In this document: positions 1 to 9,099 of the stretch, one piece after another
Layout: each line of letters starts with the position of its first letter
Position numbering within the stretch: the stretch's first letter is position 1
Assembly (NCBI RefSeq): GCF_021532615.1
Contig: NZ_JAKGAQ010000005.1
Coordinates: 1-64,000 of the forward strand
DNA from: Octadecabacter dasysiphoniae
Lineage (GTDB): Bacteria > Pseudomonadota > Alphaproteobacteria > Rhodobacterales > Rhodobacteraceae
Length of the DNA: 64,000 nt
Reading direction: 5' to 3'
The notes under the pieces: generated by a model
Told to the model about the DNA's origin: nothing
Databases searched by the model: none
Seen by the model: only the letters and a program-made list of their open reading frames with translations
Translations under genes and position numbers: made by a program

Positions 1-119
1 CGGTTTTCGGGCGTCTATTGATTTGAATTTTTCAAGACGATTTGTTGTAAGCCGCCGTTCATGCGTCTCGCAGCATTCGTCAATTAGGGCTCAAAGCGGA
101 CTTTCGCTGTGATTGCAAA

Positions 120-959
120 CTATGCTTCTGTTTCCGCTTTCGCTTTTTCCGCCACCTTCACCTGATCCCACAGCGTGTCCATTTCTTCCAGATCACTGTC
201 GGCCGGGGTTTTGCCTGCTAACGCCAACGCATCTTCAACACCTTCAAACCGGCGCTGGAATTTGGCGTTGGCGGCGCGCAGGGCGTCTTCGGGGTTCACG
301 TTGAGGTGACGGGCGAGGTTGGCCATCACGAACAGCAGATCGCCAACTTCTTCGGTTAGGGCGTCGTGGGACAGGGTATCGCGGGCTTCGACCACCTCGG
401 CGGCTTCTTCAGCGATTTTATCGATGACATGGCCGACGTCAGGCCAATCAAAACCGACGCGGGCGGCGCGTTTTTGCAGTTTTAACGCGCGCAGCAGGGC
501 GGGCAGGCCGATTGCGACACCATCGAGAGTTCGGCCCTCTGCGCGCCCCGCACGTTCCGCGGCCTTGATCGTTTCCCAATCAGCGCTTTGTTGATCCACG
601 GATTTGTCGCGCGATTCGTCGCCGAACACATGGGGATGCCGCGCGACCATTTTGTCTGACATTGTGCGCGCCACGTCCGCGAAATTAAACGCGCCCGCAT
701 CATCCGCCATTTGCGCATGGAACACGGATTGAAACAGCAGATCGCCAAGTTCACCGCGCAGATCATCCATATCCCCGCGTTCTATGGCATCCGCGACCTC
801 ATATGCTTCTTCGATGGTGTAGGGCGCGATGGTGGCGAAGGTTTGTTCGATGTCCCACGGGCAGCCGGTTTCGGGATCGCGCAGGGCGCGCATGATCGCC
901 AAAAGACGATCCATCTGGCGGGCAGGATCGGTGGAATGGATCAGCGTGTCGTCAGGCAT
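120..959 (-). CDS. mazG: Nucleoside triphosphate pyrophosphohydrolase MazG
   Basis: MazG hydrolyses (d)NTPs to the monophosphate and pyrophosphate, cleaning the nucleotide pool. The 279-aa protein has the two tandem MazG domains of the long bacterial form. The first carries the EExxE metal-binding cluster near residues 50-54 with ELGDLL at about 70-75. The second repeats the pattern as EEAAEVVEA followed by EEVGDLLF. The ATG at 957-959 lies 60 bp from the divergent M20 gene, so the two genes share one short promoter region. The 119 bases between its stop and the left window edge hold no gene I can see. Identification rests on motifs and full length. Confidence 0.95.
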   Translation of the reverse strand: MPDDTLIHSTDPARQMDRLLAIMRALRDPETGCPWDIEQTFATIAPYTIEEAYEVADAIERGDMDDLRGELGDLLFQSVFHAQMADDAGAFNFADVARTMSDKMVARHPHVFGDESRDKSVDQQSADWETIKAAERAGRAEGRTLDGVAIGLPALLRALKLQKRAARVGFDWPDVGHVIDKIAEEAAEVVEARDTLSHDALTEEVGDLLFVMANLARHLNVNPEDALRAANAKFQRRFEGVEDALALAGKTPADSDLEEMDTLWDQVKVAEKAKAETEA

Positions 960-1019
960 TGAGGGGCGGCTCCTTTGATGTAAGACTAGGCTATTGTCCC
1001 CATAGCCCGAGGTCCAGCC

Positions 1020-2189
1020 ATGCCCGTCATCAACTCAATCGCTGCATTTGCCGACGACATGACGCAGTGGCGCAGATATCTGCACCAGCATCCCGAACTG
1101 GGCCAGCAGTGCCATGACACCGCCGCCTATGTGGTTGAACGGTTGCGGGAATTCGGCGTAGATGAAATCCATGAAGGTGTGGCGATTTCGGGGGTCGTCG
1201 CGATTATCAACGGCCAAGGCGACGGACCGACGATTGGCCTGCGCGCAGATATGGACGCGCTGCCGATTGAGGAAACGACAGGTGCAGCGTGGGCATCCCT
1301 GAACCCCGGAAAAATGCATGCTTGCGGGCACGACGGGCACACGACGATGTTGCTGGGCGCTGCGCGGTATCTGGCGCAGACCCGCAATTTCAAAGGGCGC
1401 ATCGCGCTGATTTTCCAACCCGCCGAGGAAACCGGCGGCGGGGCGGAATTGATGGTGCAAGAAGGGATGTTGGACACGTTCGACATCCGCGAGGTTTACG
1501 CCCTGCACAATATGCCGGACGTTCCCGTGGGGCAGTTTTACACCACGCCGGGGCCGATCATGGCGGCGGTTGATACGTTCCACGTTGATATCAAAGGGGA
1601 AGGCGGGCACGGGGCCTATCCGCAGGACACGCGTGATCCGATCCCCGCGGCGCTGTCGATTGGGCAGGCCATGGGCACGATTGTGTCGCGCAATCACCGC
1701 GCACTGGATGATCTGGTGGTGTCAGTGACGATGATCCATGCGGGCACGGCCGACAACATCATCCCCGAAAGCGCCTATCTGGGCGGCACGGTGCGCACGT
1801 TTGACAAAAAGGTGCAGGCCATGGTGAAGGCGCGGATGGCGCAGATTGTTGACGGGCAGGCGGCGGCGTTCAACGTTGAGGCCACGCTGCGCTACGAAGA
1901 AGGATTTCCGGCGACGATCAACACGCCAGAGCCGACGGCGTTTGCCGCACAGGTCGCGCGCGAGGTTGCGGCCGAAGGGATGGTAACGGACGACGCCACA
2001 CGCGAAATGGGCGCGGAGGATTTTGCGTATTTTCTGGAGAAGCGCCCAGGATCGTATTTGTTTGTGGGCAACGGCGATACGGCAGGATTGCACCAGCCCA
2101 ATTATGATTTTGATGATGCGGCGGCCCCTTATGGCGCGTCGTTCTTTGCGCGCCTTGCGGAACGTGCATTGCCGTTGGAGGACGCGTAA
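1020..2189 (+). CDS. M20 family amidohydrolase (hippurate hydrolase-like)
   Basis: A 389-aa cytosolic metallo-amidohydrolase of the M20/ArgE-DapE superfamily, M20D subgroup, whose known members cleave N-acyl amino acids, hippurate or indole conjugates. Visible motifs are RADMDALPIEE, then HACGHDGHTTMLLG (Cys and His metal ligands) and QPAEETGGGAE with the catalytic Glu; a late metal His lies in the C-terminal GLHQPNYDFDD stretch. Its stop overlaps the start of the first ureohydrolase by one base, so the three genes at 1020-4092 form one transcript. That context suggests catabolism of a guanidino or acylated amine. The substrate cannot be read from the sequence. Confidence 0.88.
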   Translation: MPVINSIAAFADDMTQWRRYLHQHPELGQQCHDTAAYVVERLREFGVDEIHEGVAISGVVAIINGQGDGPTIGLRADMDALPIEETTGAAWASLNPGKMHACGHDGHTTMLLGAARYLAQTRNFKGRIALIFQPAEETGGGAELMVQEGMLDTFDIREVYALHNMPDVPVGQFYTTPGPIMAAVDTFHVDIKGEGGHGAYPQDTRDPIPAALSIGQAMGTIVSRNHRALDDLVVSVTMIHAGTADNIIPESAYLGGTVRTFDKKVQAMVKARMAQIVDGQAAAFNVEATLRYEEGFPATINTPEPTAFAAQVAREVAAEGMVTDDATREMGAEDFAYFLEKRPGSYLFVGNGDTAGLHQPNYDFDDAAAPYGASFFARLAERALPLEDA

Positions 2190-3148
2190 TGGCGCTGACC
2201 GATGCCAAGGGCCAGATCGATCTGGCATTCACACGGGACGACCTGAAGGGGTGCGCCTTTGAAAATACGTTCGGCGGGGCGACGTCGTTTTTGCGCCGCA
2301 AATACACCAAGGATTTGCGCGGCGTTGATCTGGCTGTGACGGGCATGCCGTTTGATCAGGCGGTTACCAACCGCCCCGGCACACGGTTTGGCCCGCGCGC
2401 GATCCGCGAGGCGTCCACGTTGCAGCCCTATGATCCGCCCTATGGCTGGGGGTTTGATCCGCTGGGTGATTTTGCCATCGCGGATGTCGGTGATCTGGCG
2501 TTTGATTATGCCAATGTTGCGGGGACTCCGGCGGCGATTGAGGCGCATATCGCCGCGATATTGGCCGAAGATGTGGGCACGGTGACGCTGGGCGGGGATC
2601 ATTTCATCACGTTGCCGATATTGCGGGCCTATGCGGCAAAATACGGCCCCGTGGGGGTGATCCAGTTTGATGCACATTCCGATCTTTGGGCGGACGACGA
2701 TATGGACCGCGTTGATCACGGCACGTTTATGTACAAGGCGGTGAAGCTGGGCTTGGTGGATCCTGCGCGATCGGTTCAGATCGGGATACGGACCGAGTGC
2801 GAAGATTACTGCGGGATCGAATACATCGATGCGCGCACGGTGCATGAAAAGGGCGCAGATTGGGCCGTGGCGCGGGCCAAGGAAATTGTCGGCGACGGTG
2901 CAACCTATGTGACGTTTGATATTGACGCGCTGGACCCTGCGTTCGCACCGGGTACGGGCACGCCCGTTTGGGGTGGTTTGGCCAGCTGGCAGGCGGCGGC
3001 GATGCTGCGCTGCCTTGCGGGGATCAACATGGTGGGCGGCGATGTGGTTGAGGTTTCGCCCGCCTACGACAGCGGTGGGATTACGGCAGTGGCGGGGGCG
3101 CATGTCGCGTTTGAGCTGTGCTGTCTGCATTTGTGGGGAAAACGATGA
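2189..3148 (+). CDS. Agmatinase/ureohydrolase family protein, copy 1
   Basis: A 319-aa binuclear Mn (or Ni) ureohydrolase of the arginase/agmatinase family, which releases urea from guanidino compounds. Metal-binding signatures are GGDHFITLP, FDAHSDLW and DIDALDPAFAPGTGTP. The family C-terminal GGDVVEVSPAYD is also present. The start ATG overlaps the stop of the M20 gene by one base (TAATG), and the stop overlaps the next ureohydrolase by four bases, indicating translational coupling. Family members include agmatinase, guanidinobutyrase, guanidinopropionase and guanidine hydrolase; sequence alone does not separate these, so I give no gene symbol. Confidence 0.9.
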   Translation: MALTDAKGQIDLAFTRDDLKGCAFENTFGGATSFLRRKYTKDLRGVDLAVTGMPFDQAVTNRPGTRFGPRAIREASTLQPYDPPYGWGFDPLGDFAIADVGDLAFDYANVAGTPAAIEAHIAAILAEDVGTVTLGGDHFITLPILRAYAAKYGPVGVIQFDAHSDLWADDDMDRVDHGTFMYKAVKLGLVDPARSVQIGIRTECEDYCGIEYIDARTVHEKGADWAVARAKEIVGDGATYVTFDIDALDPAFAPGTGTPVWGGLASWQAAAMLRCLAGINMVGGDVVEVSPAYDSGGITAVAGAHVAFELCCLHLWGKR

Positions 3149-4092
3149 GCGATTTTAACCAACCGGTTTCGGGCAATGATCTGGCGCGATTTGCCGGGCT
3201 TCAGACGTTTATGCGCCTGCCGGACGTCGCAAGTGCTGAAGGGCTGGATGTCGGGTTTATCGGCATCCCCATGGATATCGGCACCAGCTGGCGATCCGGC
3301 ACGCGGTTCGGCCCCAAACAACTGCGCCAAGAAAGCGCGATGATCCGGCCCTATAACATCCAGACGGGGGCCGCGCCGTTTGACAGTTTGCAATGTGGGG
3401 ACCTTGGCGATATCGCGATCAACACGTTTAACCTAGCCGATAGTTTGTCCATTATTCAAAGCACTTACGAGGATATCTTAAACCATCCCGTAATCCCCAT
3501 GGGCCTTGGCGGGGATCATTCCCTGACTTTGCCGATCTTACGGGCGATGGCGAAGAAACACGGACCTGTGGCACTGGTGCATGTGGACGCCCATGCCGAC
3601 GTAAACGACGAGATGTTCGGAGAGCGTGAAACCCATGGCACCGTGTTTCGCCGTGCGTATGAAGAAGGCCTGCTAGTGCCTTCAAAAGTATGGCAAATCG
3701 GTCTTCGCGGTACAGGTTACACGGCTGAGGATTTTACTGAGGCGGCGGATTGGGGATTTAATCAGCGACTTGCATCATCTTTATGGCACAAGCCTTTGGA
3801 TACGTTGGGAAAAGAGATCGCGGCGTCTATCGGGGATCACCCTTGTTACATCACCTATGACATCGACAGTTTGGACCCGAGTTTTGCACCCGGAACCGGC
3901 ACGCCCGAGATTGGCGGCCTAACGACGATGCAAGCGATGGAGCTCATCCGTAATTTGCGCGGGCTGAACATCATCGGGTGCGATCTGGTTGAGGTTTCGC
4001 CCCCCTATGATACGACGGGCAACACAGCGCTGACGGGGGCCAATATCATGTTCGAGATGTTGAGCATTCTGCCCGGTGTTAAATACCGATAA
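3145..4092 (+). CDS. speB: Agmatinase/ureohydrolase family protein, copy 2
   Basis: A second, clearly divergent ureohydrolase of 315 aa. It has GGDHSLTLP, VDAHADVND, DIDSLDPSFAPGTGTP and GCDLVEVSPPYD, so all metal-binding positions are kept. I place the start at ATG 3145 (MSDFNQPVSGND), which overlaps the upstream stop as ATGA; an in-frame start 27 bp upstream lies inside the previous gene and is less likely. It resembles classic agmatinases (agmatine to putrescine plus urea) somewhat more than copy 1. Two different ureohydrolases in one operon suggest either a heteromeric enzyme or two related substrates. The symbol is tentative. Confidence 0.88.
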   Translation: MSDFNQPVSGNDLARFAGLQTFMRLPDVASAEGLDVGFIGIPMDIGTSWRSGTRFGPKQLRQESAMIRPYNIQTGAAPFDSLQCGDLGDIAINTFNLADSLSIIQSTYEDILNHPVIPMGLGGDHSLTLPILRAMAKKHGPVALVHVDAHADVNDEMFGERETHGTVFRRAYEEGLLVPSKVWQIGLRGTGYTAEDFTEAADWGFNQRLASSLWHKPLDTLGKEIAASIGDHPCYITYDIDSLDPSFAPGTGTPEIGGLTTMQAMELIRNLRGLNIIGCDLVEVSPPYDTTGNTALTGANIMFEMLSILPGVKYR

Positions 4093-4104
4093 ATGAGGGG
4101 TTCT

Positions 4105-4563
4105 ATGTTCTTTTACGTCCTTGCCGGATTTGTTGCGGCTGTTGTCGTGCTGATGGTCTGGGTGCGCGTTGCGCCGACGGATGTCGCGTTTTGGCACGAC
4201 CCCAAGCTGCCTGTCATGGGACCGGGTGATTATCCGGCGGCGGGTGCGCATGTGGCGCAACGCCCGTTGGTTGGGGATGGCCGCGCAGAACTTGCCGCAC
4301 TTGATCAGATTATCCGCGCCACGCCGCGCACGCGTGTGTTGGCGGGATCGGTTGCGGATGAAAAAATTACCTACGTAACGCAGACCCGTTGGATGGGGTT
4401 TCCCGATTACACGACCGTCACGTTGGCGCAGTTGCTGACGACGGAAATGTCCACGGTTCAGATTTACAGCCGCCTGCGATTTGGCAAGGCGGATCTGGGC
4501 GTGAACCGTGCGCGGATCGAAAATTGGCTGTCGCAATGGCAAGCGGTGAGGGACGCGCAATGA
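4105..4563 (+). CDS. DUF1499 domain-containing membrane-anchored protein
   Basis: A protein of about 152 aa with one N-terminal membrane segment ([19 protein letters not shown]) followed by a periplasmic DUF1499 domain, ending in the [10 protein letters not shown]...[25 protein letters not shown] stretch typical of the family. Function is unknown. The ATG at 4105 is preferred because a GAGGGG Shine-Dalgarno sits just upstream; an ATG at 4093, directly abutting the ureohydrolase stop, is the alternative. The stop overlaps the prfA start as ATGA, so this gene bridges the ureohydrolase operon and prfA-prmC. Confidence 0.75.
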   Translation: MFFYVLAGFVAAVVVLMVWVRVAPTDVAFWHDPKLPVMGPGDYPAAGAHVAQRPLVGDGRAELAALDQIIRATPRTRVLAGSVADEKITYVTQTRWMGFPDYTTVTLAQLLTTEMSTVQIYSRLRFGKADLGVNRARIENWLSQWQAVRDAQ

Positions 4564-5615
4564 TCCCCAATGATCGTCTGATGCAGATCACCGAACGGTT
4601 CGAATTCCTTGAGGCCCGCATGGGCGAAGGCCTCGGCGGCGACGAGTTTGTTGCCGTCAGCCGCGAATACGCGGAGCTTCGACCTGTGGTTGAGGTCGTG
4701 CGCAGCTATCAGGAGCTGGTGGCCGAGATCGAGGGTGCCGAAGCCATGCTGGCCGACCCCGAAATGAAAGAACTGGCAGAGATGGAATTGCCAGACCTGC
4801 GCGAACGGTTGCCGGACGCGGAACAGGCCGTAAAGCTGGCGCTGATCCCGCGCGATGCAGCAGATGGTAAGCCCGCGCTGGTGGAAATCCGCCCCGGAAC
4901 CGGTGGCGACGAAGCGGCGTTGTTTGCCGGCGATTTGTTGCGAATGTATCAGAAGTACGCCGAAAACATGGGCTGGAAGTTCGAAATTCTTGAAGAATCA
5001 CAATCCGAGCTTGGCGGGATCAAGGAGGTCACGGCGCGGGTGGCGGGATCAAACGTCTTTGCGCGCATGAAACATGAAAGCGGTGTGCACCGTGTTCAGC
5101 GTGTGCCTGAAACCGAAAGCGGCGGGCGTATCCACACATCGGCGGCGACGGTGGCGGTGATGCCCGAGGCCGAAGATGTGGACATTCAGATCAACGCCAA
5201 TGACATCCGTATTGATACGATGCGCGCGTCCGGATCGGGCGGGCAGCACGTGAACACCACCGATTCAGCCGTGCGGATCACGCACATGCCGTCGGGGATT
5301 GTTGTGACCAGTTCCGAGAAATCCCAGCACCGCAACCGCGAGATCGCGATGCAGGTTCTCAAGACGCGGCTGTATGATGCGGAACGCCAGAAACTACATG
5401 ACGAACGAAGCGCGGATCGTGCCAGTCAGGTGGGATCGGGGGATCGCTCAGAACGCATCCGCACCTATAATTTCCCCCAAGGGCGCGTGACGGATCACCG
5501 GATTAACCTGACACTGTATAAGCTGGATCAGGTGATGCAGGGCGATCTGGACGAGGTGATCGACGGGTTGATCCAGGACGCCCAAGCCACCGCACTGGCG
5601 GAGATGGGCGGGTGA
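4560..5615 (+). CDS. prfA: Peptide chain release factor 1
   Basis: RF1 recognises UAA and UAG in the ribosomal A site and triggers peptidyl-tRNA hydrolysis. The protein is 351 aa, the normal RF1 length. It contains the GGQ loop ([16 protein letters not shown]) and the stop-codon reading region [16 protein letters not shown], with the PxT tripeptide as PET. The start is ATG 4560 ([20 protein letters not shown]), overlapping the DUF1499 stop by four bases. It is followed at once by prmC, whose product methylates the GGQ glutamine, the usual prfA-prmC pairing. Confidence 0.97.
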   Translation: MIPNDRLMQITERFEFLEARMGEGLGGDEFVAVSREYAELRPVVEVVRSYQELVAEIEGAEAMLADPEMKELAEMELPDLRERLPDAEQAVKLALIPRDAADGKPALVEIRPGTGGDEAALFAGDLLRMYQKYAENMGWKFEILEESQSELGGIKEVTARVAGSNVFARMKHESGVHRVQRVPETESGGRIHTSAATVAVMPEAEDVDIQINANDIRIDTMRASGSGGQHVNTTDSAVRITHMPSGIVVTSSEKSQHRNREIAMQVLKTRLYDAERQKLHDERSADRASQVGSGDRSERIRTYNFPQGRVTDHRINLTLYKLDQVMQGDLDEVIDGLIQDAQATALAEMGG

Positions 5616-6478
5616 CATTGCCCGTCGATCTGGCGGGGGTGTTGGCGGCCCATTCGGATGAACATGCCATTGCTTTGGCGGTGCGGTTGGGGCGGCAATA
5701 CCTTGAATTTGCGTCCAACCCGGATCGCGAGGCGAAAGTGTTGCTGGTTCAGGCGACGGGCCGTGAATTGCACAATCTAACGCGGGCGGATTTTGATGCA
5801 GCGACGATGGACCGCTATATCGCCCTGTGTGAACGCCGCCGGGCGCGCGAACCGATGGCGCATATTCTGGGCACGCGTGATTTTTGGAAACACAGCTTTG
5901 TTGTCACCAAAGACGTGCTTGATCCGCGGCCCGATACGGAAACCCTTGTGCAGGCTGCGCTTGAGGTTCCGTTTGCGCGGGTGCTTGACCTTGGAACAGG
6001 GTCCGGTTGCATTTTGATTTCTGTGTTGGCGGATCGGTCAGGGGCAACGGGCGTGGGGGCGGATGTGTCTGAGGCCGCGCTTGAGGTTGCGGCGCAAAAT
6101 GTCATGGCGATTGGCGTTTATGAGCGCTGCGTACTTGTCCAATCCGATTGGTTTGAAGGGGTCGACGGCACATTTGATCTTATCGTGTCAAATCCCCCCT
6201 ATATCGCAGAAGACGAGATGCCCACGCTGGCGCCGGAATTGTCGTTTGAACCGCGCATTGCCCTCACGGATGGGGGCGACGGGTTGTCGTGTTACCGCAT
6301 TCTTGCGGACGGGGCGGGTGCGCATTTGAACGCGGGCGGGTGGTTGATGGTGGAAATCGGGCCGACTCAAGCAGGGCAGGTGGCGCAGATGTTTAGGGCC
6401 GCGGGGCTGGTGGCGGTCGGGATTCGCCGCGATCTGGATGGGCGCGATCGCGTTGTTGTGGGCCAAAAGCCGCTTTAA
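5612..6478 (+). CDS. prmC: Peptide chain release factor N5-glutamine methyltransferase
   Basis: PrmC (HemK) methylates the glutamine of the GGQ motif in release factors using S-adenosylmethionine. The 288-aa protein shows the SAM-binding segment [17 protein letters not shown] and the catalytic NPPY motif ([11 protein letters not shown]), with the N-terminal helical release-factor-binding domain before them. Translation starts at GTG 5612, overlapping the prfA stop as GTGA, which implies coupling. About 190 bp without a recognisable gene follow before the DUF4167 gene. Confidence 0.96.
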   Translation: MTLPVDLAGVLAAHSDEHAIALAVRLGRQYLEFASNPDREAKVLLVQATGRELHNLTRADFDAATMDRYIALCERRRAREPMAHILGTRDFWKHSFVVTKDVLDPRPDTETLVQAALEVPFARVLDLGTGSGCILISVLADRSGATGVGADVSEAALEVAAQNVMAIGVYERCVLVQSDWFEGVDGTFDLIVSNPPYIAEDEMPTLAPELSFEPRIALTDGGDGLSCYRILADGAGAHLNAGGWLMVEIGPTQAGQVAQMFRAAGLVAVGIRRDLDGRDRVVVGQKPL

Positions 6479-6672
6479 TGGGCTGTTTTGCAGGAAGTTA
6501 CATAGAATCTACTTGCGATTAACGTCTTTGACGGCATAGTCATAGGTGTCGGACGGAGCTGGGCCACTTGGCCCCTCATTCGACACACGCCAGAACATCG
6601 CAAGCCGCGTATTTGATAGGTCCCGCATGAGGTGGGGTCGGGCTGCGACAGAGAAAACAGGCTGCTTCCTTT

Positions 6673-7176
6673 ATGAAATCTTCACGATCGCGTTCGCGGA
6701 ACAAGAACCGTAACAACAACCGCCCGTCGGGTGGCAACATCGTCAACCGCGTCTTCGACAGCTCCGGGCCCGAAGGCAAGGTGCGTGGAACGCCCCAGCA
6801 GGTTGTTGAAAAATACACGCAGCTGCACCGCGATGCGATCCTGAGCAATGACCGCGTGAACGCCGAAAACTTTGCCCAACACGCAGAGCATTACACGCGG
6901 ATGCTGGCCGAGGCCCAAAAAGAGATCGACGCCAAGCGCGAAGAACAAGAAAAGCAGAACCGCGACCGCCAAGCAGAGCGGGACCGCGAACGCCAGGAAC
7001 GCCTGAAGGCGCAAGAAGAAGCCGCCGCCGCAGCACCCGTTGAGGCCGAGGCTGGCGATACCGGTCTGGTTGAAACACCCGAAGAAACAGCGCCCAAGAA
7101 ACGGCGCACCCGCAAACCCAAAGTGCGCCCCGATCAGCCCCCAGAGGGCGGCGAAGCGCCAGAAGCGGCAGAGTAA
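6673..7176 (+). CDS. DUF4167 domain-containing protein
   Basis: A highly charged 167-aa protein. The N-terminus is Arg/Asn-rich (KSSRSRSRNKNRNNNRPSGGN), followed by the conserved DUF4167 core (VFDSSGPEGKVRGTPQQVVEKYTQLHRDAILSNDRV... AENFAQHAEHYTRML), a long E/K/R/Q helix that is probably a coiled coil (about residues 75-120), an acidic Ala/Glu/Pro linker, and a basic tail KKRRTRKPKVRP. The family is common beside prfA-prmC in alphaproteobacteria and may bind RNA or ribosomes, but no function is established that I can cite. A strong terminator follows. Confidence 0.85.
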   Translation: MKSSRSRSRNKNRNNNRPSGGNIVNRVFDSSGPEGKVRGTPQQVVEKYTQLHRDAILSNDRVNAENFAQHAEHYTRMLAEAQKEIDAKREEQEKQNRDRQAERDRERQERLKAQEEAAAAAPVEAEAGDTGLVETPEETAPKKRRTRKPKVRPDQPPEGGEAPEAAE

Positions 7177-7193
7177 GTTCGCAGAGTAATTTC

Positions 7194-7222
7194 AAAAGGC
7201 CCTCGGTGACGGGGGCCTTTTT
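7194..7222. terminator. Rho-independent terminator between convergent DUF4167 and rsmA
   Basis: A 9-bp perfect stem (AAAAGGCCC / GGGCCTTTT) with a 10-nt loop, and an A-tract on one side and a T-tract on the other. It can therefore terminate transcription from both the DUF4167 gene and the convergent rsmA gene. Confidence 0.85.
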
Positions 7223-7230
7223 CGTTTGGG

Positions 7231-8073
7231 TCAGGTTTGTGTGCTCAGGCTGCGGGCCAATGCGCAGAAACCTTCAACGTCGATCTGTTCGGCGCGTTCT
7301 GTGGGTTTGATCCCTGCGGCGTTCAGGTGGTCTTCGATGTCCGGTGTCAGCCCCTTAAGGGACGAGCGCAGCATTTTGCGGCGTTGGTTGAACGCGGTTG
7401 CGGTCACGTGTTGCAGCATTTTGGCGTCCGCCGGAAAGCGTGGGGCGGGCAGGGCTGTTAGATGCACCACCGCGCTCGAGACTTTGGGCGGCGGCGAAAA
7501 TGCTTCGGGCGGGAGGTTCATCACGATTGTCGCGTCTGTGCGCCACTGCGCCAGCACCGCAAGGCGCCCGTAGGCCTTTGACCCCGGTTCTGCGGTAATA
7601 CGCTGTGCGACTTCGCGTTGAAACATCAGCGTGAGGCTGTCCCAGAAGGGGGGCCATTCAGGGGGGGTCAGCCAGCGCACCAGCAATTCGGTGCCGATAT
7701 TATAGGGCAGATTGGCAGCCACGCGGATGGGCGGCGTCAGATGATCCCGCGGATTGATGTCAAGGGCATCCCCCAGCATCACCTTCAGGCGGTCCGGATA
7801 GGCGGTTTCGATCTCGGCCAATGCGGGCAGGCAGCGTTCGTCCTTTTCGATGGCAAGGACGCGGCGTGCGCCTTCGGCCAAAAGGCCCCGTGTCAGCCCG
7901 CCCGGCCCGGGGCCGATTTCAAGAACGTCATGATCGTCGTTTCGCCCCGACAGGCGTGCGATTTTCGCAGTGAGGTTGAGATCGAGCAAGAAGTTCTGAC
8001 CAAGCGATTTTTTCGCCGCCAACCCGTGGGTGTCGATGACCTGCTTGAGGGACGGAAGGTGGTCAATACTCAT
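7231..8073 (-). CDS. rsmA: 16S rRNA (adenine1518/1519-N6)-dimethyltransferase
   Basis: RsmA (KsgA) dimethylates the two adjacent adenines in the 3'-terminal hairpin of 16S rRNA during late 30S assembly. The 280-aa protein has the QNFLLD entry motif, SAM motif [15 protein letters not shown] (about residues 52-65), acidic motif AIEKDERC, and the catalytic NLPY ([14 protein letters not shown]). It is the last gene of the lptF-lptG-lptD-surA-pdxA-rsmA run, 57 bp after pdxA, and ends against a bidirectional terminator. Confidence 0.96.
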   Translation of the reverse strand: MSIDHLPSLKQVIDTHGLAAKKSLGQNFLLDLNLTAKIARLSGRNDDHDVLEIGPGPGGLTRGLLAEGARRVLAIEKDERCLPALAEIETAYPDRLKVMLGDALDINPRDHLTPPIRVAANLPYNIGTELLVRWLTPPEWPPFWDSLTLMFQREVAQRITAEPGSKAYGRLAVLAQWRTDATIVMNLPPEAFSPPPKVSSAVVHLTALPAPRFPADAKMLQHVTATAFNQRRKMLRSSLKGLTPDIEDHLNAAGIKPTERAEQIDVEGFCALARSLSTQT

Positions 8074-8130
8074 ATCTGCGCCCCTGGTTCACCTGGCCAA
8101 AAAAACTCCCCCCGGAGGGTCTGTTGGTCG

Positions 8131-9090
8131 TCATGCCCGTGCCTGTCCCATGTTCGCGGCCATTTTCAGTGCGGCGATCATGGAAGTGGCGTCGGCTATG
8201 CCTTGGCCAGCGATATCAAAGGCAGTGCCGTGATCGGGCGACGTGCGCACAAAGGGCAGACCCAGTGTGACGTTCACACCACCCGAAAAGTCCAGCGTCT
8301 TGATCGGGATAAGGGCCTGATCGTGGTACATGCAAATGGCGGCATCATAGCGCGCGCGGGCCGCCGGGTGGAACATGGTATCGGCGGACAGCGGTCCTGC
8401 AATGTCGAACCCTTCGGCGCGCAGGGCGTCCAGCGTCGGGGTGATCATTTCGATTTCTTCCATGCCCATTTTGCCGCCTTCGCCTGCGTGGGGGTTCAAG
8501 CCCGCTACGGCAAGGCGTGGTTGGGCGATGCCAAAATCGCGTTTGAGCGCGGCGTGGGTGATCAGGATTGTGTCGGTCAGGGTGGCGGCAGACAGTTGGT
8601 CGGCGACCTGCGCCAGCGGTATGTGGATCGTGGCGGGTACGACGCGCAGCAGATCGCAGGCCAGCATCATGACCACATGATCGCGCCCCGCCAGTGCGGC
8701 GAGGTATTCCGTGTGACCGGGGTAGGCGAAATCGGCGCCATCGATCAGCGCCTGTTTGTGGATCGGGGCGGTGCAGACCGCACTGGCGTCACCCGATTGC
8801 ACGAGTGCCACGGCATCGGCGATGGCATCAATCACGCCTTGGGCGTGGGCGGGGTTTGGGGTGCCGGGCACACGCGGTGCGCCGAAATCGCGTGGTAAAA
8901 CCGGAAAGGCGGTGGCGGTTGCGGCGTCTGCGGCGGTCGTGACGGCCTGCCAATCGGTGCCGTCTGGCAAATGGGTCGGGTCGCCGATCCAGACCATGGG
9001 GATATCGCGCCCCACGGCGTTCCATGCGGCCACGGCGATTTCAGGGCCGATGCCTGCGGGTTCGCCGCAGCTGATGGCGATGGGTTTCAT
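8131..9090 (-). CDS. pdxA: 4-hydroxythreonine-4-phosphate dehydrogenase
   Basis: PdxA oxidises 4-phosphohydroxy-L-threonine in the DXP-dependent pyridoxal-phosphate pathway, using NAD and a divalent metal. The 319-aa length is typical. Visible signatures include the N-terminal SCGEPAGIGPEIA, GHTEYLA, and the metal/substrate region MYHDQALIPIKTL...FVRTSPDHGTAFDIAG with the expected His and Asp residues. It sits 9 bp behind surA and before rsmA, the conserved surA-pdxA-rsmA arrangement of proteobacteria. Confidence 0.95.
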   Translation of the reverse strand: MKPIAISCGEPAGIGPEIAVAAWNAVGRDIPMVWIGDPTHLPDGTDWQAVTTAADAATATAFPVLPRDFGAPRVPGTPNPAHAQGVIDAIADAVALVQSGDASAVCTAPIHKQALIDGADFAYPGHTEYLAALAGRDHVVMMLACDLLRVVPATIHIPLAQVADQLSAATLTDTILITHAALKRDFGIAQPRLAVAGLNPHAGEGGKMGMEEIEMITPTLDALRAEGFDIAGPLSADTMFHPAARARYDAAICMYHDQALIPIKTLDFSGGVNVTLGLPFVRTSPDHGTAFDIAGQGIADATSMIAALKMAANMGQARA

Positions 9091-9099
9091 CTGTTCGGC

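Noticed and set aside
2129..3130. A 333-codon minus-strand frame across the first ureohydrolase
   Set aside because: Antisense shadow rich in Arg and His; the plus-strand gene has all metal-binding motifs and coupled overlaps.
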